Under the pieces are notes generated by a model. It had not been told where the DNA came from. It worked only from the letters and a program-made list of their open reading frames with translations, and searched no databases. A stretch of 64,000 nucleotides of DNA, from positions 6,412,001 through 6,476,000 of the forward strand of contig JAUIMM010000534.1 in NCBI GenBank assembly GCA_031769625.1. Direction: 5' to 3'. This DNA is from Taudactylus pleione (lineage: Eukaryota; Chordata; Amphibia; Anura; Myobatrachidae). Shown piece by piece: positions 58,830-64,000 of this stretch (positions are counted from its first letter, which is position 1; each line of letters starts with the position of its first letter). The position numbers were made by a program, and so were the translations under genes.

Positions 58830-59028
58830 CAGGGGTGGACAAACTCAGTCCTCGAGATCTACCAACGTTTTCCAGGTCACCCAGCAGGTGCACAGGTGTA
58901 CTCATTACTCACTGACACATTTTGAAAGATCCACAGGTGGAGCTAATTATTTCACTTGTGATTCTGTGAGGAGACCTGGAAAACATGCACTGTTGGTAGC
59001 TCTCGAGGACAGAGTTTGGCCACCCCTG
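58830..59028. mobile_element. hAT MITE, CAGGTTCTCAAAC relative
   Basis: Perfect 8-bp duplication CTCTAGGG (58822-58829, 59029-59036). Ends CAGGGGTGGACAAACTC and GAGTTTGGCCACCCCTG. Interior matches 49726-49931 in reverse orientation. Confidence 0.9.
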
Positions 59029-59032
59029 CTCT

Positions 59033-59207
59033 AGGGGGTAGTGTTACTAAAGTGAGGGTTTTTAAGAAGTGGAAATGTTGTCCATAGCAACCAGATTCTA
59101 GCCATTATCTTCTGGAAGGTGTTCGATAAATGTAGTAGAACATGATGAGTTGCTATGGGCAACAACTCCACTTCTAAACACCCGCACTTTAGTAAATATA
59201 CCCCTAG
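59033..59207. mobile_element. Palindromic MITE, GGGGTA...TACCCC family
   Basis: Arms GTTACTAAAGTG and CACTTTAGTAAATATACCCC, with GTTGTCCATAGCAACC and its complement. Relative of 22758-22940. Confidence 0.65.
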
Positions 59208-61071
59208 TAGTTGATGGTAGTGACCATTTTTACACAAAGATCAGATGCAAACAGACTAACTTAGTGCCGTGATACTAGTTGCGGGCTTACTGCATGTGCC
59301 AACAACATCGCACCCTGCACATAAGGCAGAAAACCCTGTTTACCATGATTAAACCCCTGGCATTAGGCGCGGTAAACTGCACGTCCTGACTTAAGCACGG
59401 GGTTGAAGTCTCTCCCTCTCCCTCCCCCCCCCCCCCAAAAGACCTGTCTTATCTTGCAGACCTTGTAGAAGGACCACCTAACACCAAAGCGGGAATTGCC
59501 AGATAAGAATCACAGAAGCTAAAAAAAAAATTTCATCTGATGCAGTTCAGTTAAGTTCACTACTCCATTACAAGCAGCTGAAGCTCTTCCTGCATCTTTA
59601 GCAGAGAGTGTCCTAATAAAAGCTTAGAATGCTGTCACATCACTGGTCTTACCCCTAGGTAAGAACCCACCAATCCACGCAGGGCATTCCTGCCAAGCAG
59701 TCATTCCTGTGCTGCTTGCTTAGTCCGAGAAGCAGGTCGCTCCTATAATGTTGTCCTATTCCAGAGGAGTGAGCACATGGACAGATTTAAACAGAAGCAC
59801 TCTAGTTATTGCTTTATTATTCCTTTACTGTGTGTCAAACTGTGGCTTTACGTGCAGTATGTACTCTAATTAAAGTGGATCTGGTGGCTGAGACCATCCA
59901 TTAACCACTTCGGTCCTGTGGATAGGCAAACCGTAATCCTGAACATCTCAGTCCCCCAGCAAGATAGAGATACTCTGTATGTGTTTCCATTTACCTGGGA
60001 CACCACCAAGAGGCTGTAATAATGTAATACTCCCCAAGCCATCGCTATTTCACCATGAGACGCAAGACCATGTAATGGATGTGAAACCATAATCAGCCCA
60101 GCCATACACAAATACACAGGCTAATGAAGGAACGATAGCATATAATTAAAGCACAGAGGTTTTTATTAAAATTTCTTACACCAATTTGTCTACGCTCCTT
60201 TTGCCCAGGAGAGGGGAAAGACCGCATGTCATGAACACGGATGTAGAGGCTACTTCAGCATCAGGCCACATCTTGCTCTACACTGCCTCAGCTCCCTGAT
60301 CACACGAGTATAGAGCAGTGCATTCGTTTCTACATGTAGGGAATGCTTTTATTTATGGCTCCTCTAACTAGGGGCTTGAGGAGAAAATAAAAATTTACAC
60401 AGATTTGTCTGCATACATCCATCCTCAAATGGAGCCACATTAGCCCCGTGGACTTTGCGGTAAAGTTGTGCTGTGCACAAAGTACGAGTCATATTTGCAT
60501 CACTTGCATTGCAGCTGCTGTGTGCCGCTCAGAAGATAACCTGGGAAAATAGGCGACAGCACAAGTAAGCCACCCTATGCTCCGTCGTGTTCCCTCTGAC
60601 TTAAAACCAATTCCTTTATGACAAACACACTAGCCCCAAGTGCCCGGGACACTATAAAAGGACTGTGTGCAGCTACTAAGCAGACATACCAAATTCAGGA
60701 AAAAGTAGGAAAGTCCACTACCCATGACAGAATAGGTCGCACCAAGTATCTCGTACCATATAGTGCTAAAAGGAATGGTTTAGGAGGACACATCTGTAGT
60801 TATATAGGCTCTTTACTTCACTAGATTCACTCAGAAAACGAGATACTCCATTAAAACATCCTTTCAGACTTGTGGAGCAATTGCACACACAAATAGAAAA
60901 ACCACTAAAGTGTGCCTAAATGGAGACTACAAATATAGGTCATTTGGTTCCTTTAATATAAAGACACACATACAGCCGCAGAACACAAATTTATACTCAT
61001 TAAGTTTTCCATTGCACAAGTGTGTCTGAAACATGCATACAAAAGTCACAATCGGCAGAAGTTGATGGCGA
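59208..61071. other. CNOT3 intron, unassigned
   Basis: A C-rich run lies at 59418-59436. No exon of CNOT3 was found here on the minus strand and no clear transposon. Confidence 0.5.
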
Positions 61072-61471
61072 AAACAGATATGGTAAGAACTTACCTTTGT
61101 TATCTCTGTTTCTACGAAGTTCATAGGGTCCACAGGGTTGACCTTGGGGTATAGCTGGATCTGGATCCACGGGCACCACGCAGTTAAAGCTTTGCTGCTC
61201 CCAGGATGCACTTGGGTCCGTCCTCCTCTATACCCCGCCACAGCCACAGCACCTCAGTTGGTAAGCAGCCAAGGCCGGAGGAGGAGACTAAACAGAGAGA
61301 AGGAAGACTGGAACACACAAGAAACCATACTCACAGAAATGGGAGACGGAAAACCGGTGACCAGCCACACAGCCCATTTGAAGCCAGGTGCGTCAGGACG
61401 GTTGCCCTGTGGACCCTATGGACTTCGTAGAAACAGATAACAAAGGTAAGTTCTTACCATATCTCTTGTTT
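61072..61471. repeat. DIRS terminal inverted-repeat region
   Basis: Arms 61072-61137 and 61405-61471 are inverted copies with a few differences (GGTAAGAACTTACCTTTGTT and complement). GGGTTGACCTTGGGG also recurs directly at 61135 and 61501. Each arm has a consensus-like donor CAAAGGTAAGT on one strand. Confidence 0.8.
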
Positions 61472-61534
61472 TCTACTTCAGGGTCCATAGGGTGTCCACA
61501 GGGTTGACCTTGGGGATGTCCCAAAGCAGTTCAA

Positions 61535-62760
61535 CTAAGGGCGGGGACGCTCCTGTGCTGAAAGGAGAACCCGGGGCCCAAAGGATGCATCCTGAGAGGC
61601 GAAGGTGTCAAACGCATAAAACCTCAAAAACGTCTGAATTGAAGACCAAGTGGCCGCCTTACACAGCTGAACAGCAGAGGTGCCACATCTAGTAGCCCAA
61701 GAGGGACCCACAGAACGAGTGGAATGTGCCTTAACAGAGGCTGGCACAGGTATAGCCTCCTGTGCATAAGCCTCACAAATAACGGAACAAAGCCAACTGG
61801 CTAACGTTTGTTTGTTGGCAGGCCAACCCCTCCTGTGAAAAGAGGACAAACAATGAATCAGACTTTTTAACAGAAGCAGTCCGGTCCACATAGATTCTAA
61901 GCGCCCGGACTACATCTAAGGAAGCCTCACCAGCTGAAAGATCAGGTGACTGAAAAGCTGGCACAACAAGTTCCTGATTGCCTAAAGTGGTCTCAAAGTT
62001 CCACATCAAAAACTCAGGACGAGTGCGGAGCACCGCTCTGTCCTGTTGAAAAATCAGAAAAAGAGAGCGACAGGAAAGCGCCCCCAATTCTGACACCCTC
62101 CTGGCAGAAGCAATTGCCAGGAGAAAAACGGTCTTAAAATGTCAGCCACTTGAGTTCCACTGACTCAAGAGGCTCAAAAGGAGGACCCTGCAGGACCCGT
62201 AGACCCACCGCCAAGTCCCAAGGAGCCACAAAGGGAGGCTGGATCCTGAGAACACCTTGGAAAAAGGTGTGAACATCTGGTAGGTAAGCAATCCGTCGTT
62301 GGAACCACATGGACAAAGCGGACACACATGGACAAAGCGGACACATGAACCTTCAGAGAAGCAAGGTGTAAGCCGAGGTCCAAACCTGATTGAAGAAATT
62401 CCAAGATTCTAGAAACTCGGAACACCTGAAGATCATAGCTTTTGGATTCACAACACTGAAAGTAAGTGCGCCACACCCTGAGGTAAACCGTGCGGAAGCA
62501 GGCTTGCGTGCCCTGAGAATGGTACCAATAACCGAACTGGAGAAACCCCGAGACCTCAAGACGGCTGTCTCAAGAGCCACGCCGTCAAAGACAGCCGACC
62601 CAGATCCGGATAAAGGCAGGGCCATTGAGACAACAGGTCCCGACACTGAGGAAGAAGGTACGGAGCGTCGATGGAGAGGCTCCTCAGATCGGAGTACCAA
62701 GGACGTCTGGGCCACGCCGGAGCCACCAGCACGAGTGTGCCGCCGTCCTGCTTGAATTTC
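61535..62760 (-). pseudogene. DIRS tyrosine recombinase, frameshifted
   Basis: Pieces in successive frames: SSVIGTILRARKPASARF, then RVSRILEFLQSGLDLGLHLA, SLPLWLLGTWRWVYG, ASARRVSELGALSCRS (catalytic Arg region near 62100), SVKAHSTRSVGPSWATR (His-x-x-Arg near 61710) and TFLRFYAFDTFASQD (Tyr near 61620). At least four frameshifts, one from a 19-bp tandem duplication at about 62307-62344. The catalytic set is visible but the protein is not intact. Confidence 0.88.
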
Positions 62761-64000
62761 CGCAGGACCCGAGGAAGTAGGGATATCGGAGGAAACAGAT
62801 ACGCCAGGTGAAACTTCCATTTCACCGACAGCGCGTCCACCAGACATGCGCCTGCGTCTCTTGTCCTTGACCCGTAAACTGGCAACTTGTGATTGTGACG
62901 GGAGGCCATCGAGTACAGCTCCGGCAGCCCCCATCTGTCCACGAGTAGCTGAAACACCTCTGGGTGAAGCGACCATTCCCCGGGATGCACGTCGTGATGG
63001 CTGAGGAAGTCCGCCTCCCAATTGAGGACTCCGGGGAAGAAGACCGCCGAGATCGCTGGAATGTGGCACTCCACCCAAGCAAGTATGCGAGACACCTCCG
63101 ACATCGCTGCCCGACTGCGCATTCCTCCTTGGTGGTTGATATATGCCACCGTGGTGGCGTTGTCGGACTGCACCTGAACCGCCCTTCCGTGAAGAACGGG
63201 GCTGGACGACTGCAGGGCCCTGTATACTGCCCGCAGTTCCAGGATGTTGATGGGGAGAAGAGCTTCTTCCGCAGACCAACGACCCTGAAGCGACAAGGAG
63301 CCGGTCACTGCCCCCCAACCCCGGAGACTGGCATCAGTCGTGAGCAGGACCCAGTCCAGGATCCAAAAGGGGCACCCCTCAACCAGATGAGCTGTCTGAA
63401 GCCGCCAAGCCAAAGACTGCCGAACCTCCGGGGACAACACCAGCATCTGAGAGCGGATCCGGTGAGGTAACCCGTTCCATTCCGATACAATCAGCCCCTG
63501 CAGGGGCCGGTAATGGAACTGGGCAAATTCCACCATGTCGAATGTCGACACCATGGACCCCAGAACTCTCATAGCCAAATGGACCGACAGGCGGCAACTG
63601 CTCAGGCAACTGCGTATCCGCAGCTGTAGGGAGAAGACCTTCTCCGGAGTAAGGAAGATCCTATGCTGACGAGAATCCAGCAGGGCTCCCAAATGAACCA
63701 TCCGCTGTGATGGAATCAGGGAGGACTTTCTCCAATTTATCAACCACCCGTTCAGTTGCAGGCAAGCGATCGTCAGGTGGAGATGTTGAAGCAGTACCTC
63801 CGGGGAGCTCGCCAGCAACAGGAGGTCGTCCAGATACGGCAGCAGCCGTACATTCTGGTTCCGAAGATGTGCGGCCATGACTGCCATAACCTTTGTGAAT
63901 ACCCTCGGTGCCGTGGAGAGGCCAAAGGGTAGCGCACGGAACTGATGATGCTGAAGGATAGCGAACCTCAGATACCGCTGGTGCGAAGGTGCTATCGGAA
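62556..64000 (-). CDS. DIRS reverse transcriptase and RNase H (5' cut by window)
   Basis: Open from the window edge to TGA at 62556. Reads PSHQRYLRFAI then QFRALPFGLSTAPRVFTKVM and LLPYLDDLLLLASS, with the catalytic Asp pair near 63825. RNase H follows: LLTTDASLRGWGAV near 63310, VQSDNATTVAYINHQGG and PGVLNWEADFLSHH. Uninterrupted over 480 codons, in contrast to the broken recombinase downstream. The C-terminal part overlaps the recombinase frame, as is normal in DIRS elements. Confidence 0.9.
   Translation of the reverse strand, partial: PIAPSHQRYLRFAILQHHQFRALPFGLSTAPRVFTKVMAVMAAHLRNQNVRLLPYLDDLLLLASSPEVLLQHLHLTIACLQLNGWLINWRKSSLIPSQRMVHLGALLDSRQHRIFLTPEKVFSLQLRIRSCLSSCRLSVHLAMRVLGSMVSTFDMVEFAQFHYRPLQGLIVSEWNGLPHRIRSQMLVLSPEVRQSLAWRLQTAHLVEGCPFWILDWVLLTTDASLRGWGAVTGSLSLQGRWSAEEALLPINILELRAVYRALQSSSPVLHGRAVQVQSDNATTVAYINHQGGMRSRAAMSEVSRILAWVECHIPAISAVFFPGVLNWEADFLSHHDVHPGEWSLHPEVFQLLVDRWGLPELYSMASRHNHKLPVYGSRTRDAGACLVDALSVKWKFHLAYLFPPISLLPRVLRKFKQDGGTLVLVAPAWPRRPWYSDLRSLSIDAPYLLPQCRDLLSQWPCLYPDLGRLSLTAWLLRQPS

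Larger units (their letters stand above)
61072..64000 (-). mobile_element. DIRS-type retrotransposon, partial, decayed
   Basis: Minus-strand element with reverse transcriptase and RNase H followed by a tyrosine recombinase, the layout that defines DIRS elements. Its 3' region holds inverted repeats (61072-61137 and 61405-61471), as expected for DIRS termini. The 5' part extends past the right edge. It lies in a CNOT3 intron on the CNOT3 sense strand. Confidence 0.88.

Noticed and set aside
59208..61071. Additional CNOT3 exon
   Set aside because: I looked for the expected upstream NOT-box sequence on the minus strand and saw none with splice sites.
62353..63318. 321-codon minus-strand frame as an independent gene
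   Set aside because: Mostly the off-frame reading of the DIRS reverse transcriptase/RNase H; only its last part is the start of the recombinase.
61072..64000. Endogenous retrovirus
   Set aside because: No LTRs, protease, integrase or envelope; the tyrosine recombinase after RNase H indicates a DIRS element.

Overview
The window is vertebrate nuclear DNA, most likely from a frog (anuran amphibian). It holds parts of three ordinary eukaryotic genes with spliced exons inside a very repeat-rich background. The frog assignment is an inference. It rests on dense small DNA transposons with 3-bp and 8-bp target duplications, Penelope-like elements carrying a GIY-YIG nuclease, a DIRS-type tyrosine-recombinase retrotransposon and a Tc1-like element, together with vertebrate gene order. 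There is no bacterial, phage or CRISPR content.

Genes. The last nine coding exons of a TMC (transmembrane channel-like) gene run on the plus strand from 2511 to 25459. They join in frame into 382 residues with the TMC signature [14 protein letters not shown] complete four-exon LENG1 gene follows on the plus strand (42509-46903, 262 residues). The last two exons of CNOT3 lie on the minus strand (58570-56836). TMC4, LENG1 and CNOT3 are neighbours in the same relative orientation in human 19q13.42, as I recall it, so synteny identifies the TMC gene as TMC4. The 5' exons of TMC4 lie left of the window and those of CNOT3 lie right of it.

Mobile DNA by region. 1-2510: hAT remnant, minisatellite and GGGCCTGATTCAG MITEs. 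TMC4 introns: nested MITEs, a Tc1-like element interrupted by a 1.35-kb insertion, and a 1.0-kb hAT-like element containing a long palindrome. TMC4-LENG1 intergenic (25460-42508): a near full-length decayed Penelope-like element with two direct pseudo-LTRs (27437-32236), immediately followed by an inverted, 5'-truncated second Penelope copy (32237-33702), then hammerhead-like and palindromic MITE sequence. LENG1-CNOT3 intergenic (46904-56100): nested MITEs and a second hammerhead-like motif. CNOT3 intron (58571-64000): a decayed DIRS element on the CNOT3 sense strand, running off the window.

The most unusual structures are a 517-bp MITE (40659-41175) built as an end-to-end chain of perfect or near-perfect palindromes; a hammerhead-ribozyme-like fold at 36052-36119 that keeps the whole conserved core plus a two-part stem I; and the inverted Penelope dimer. 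Nothing here clearly amounts to a new protein-coding system.
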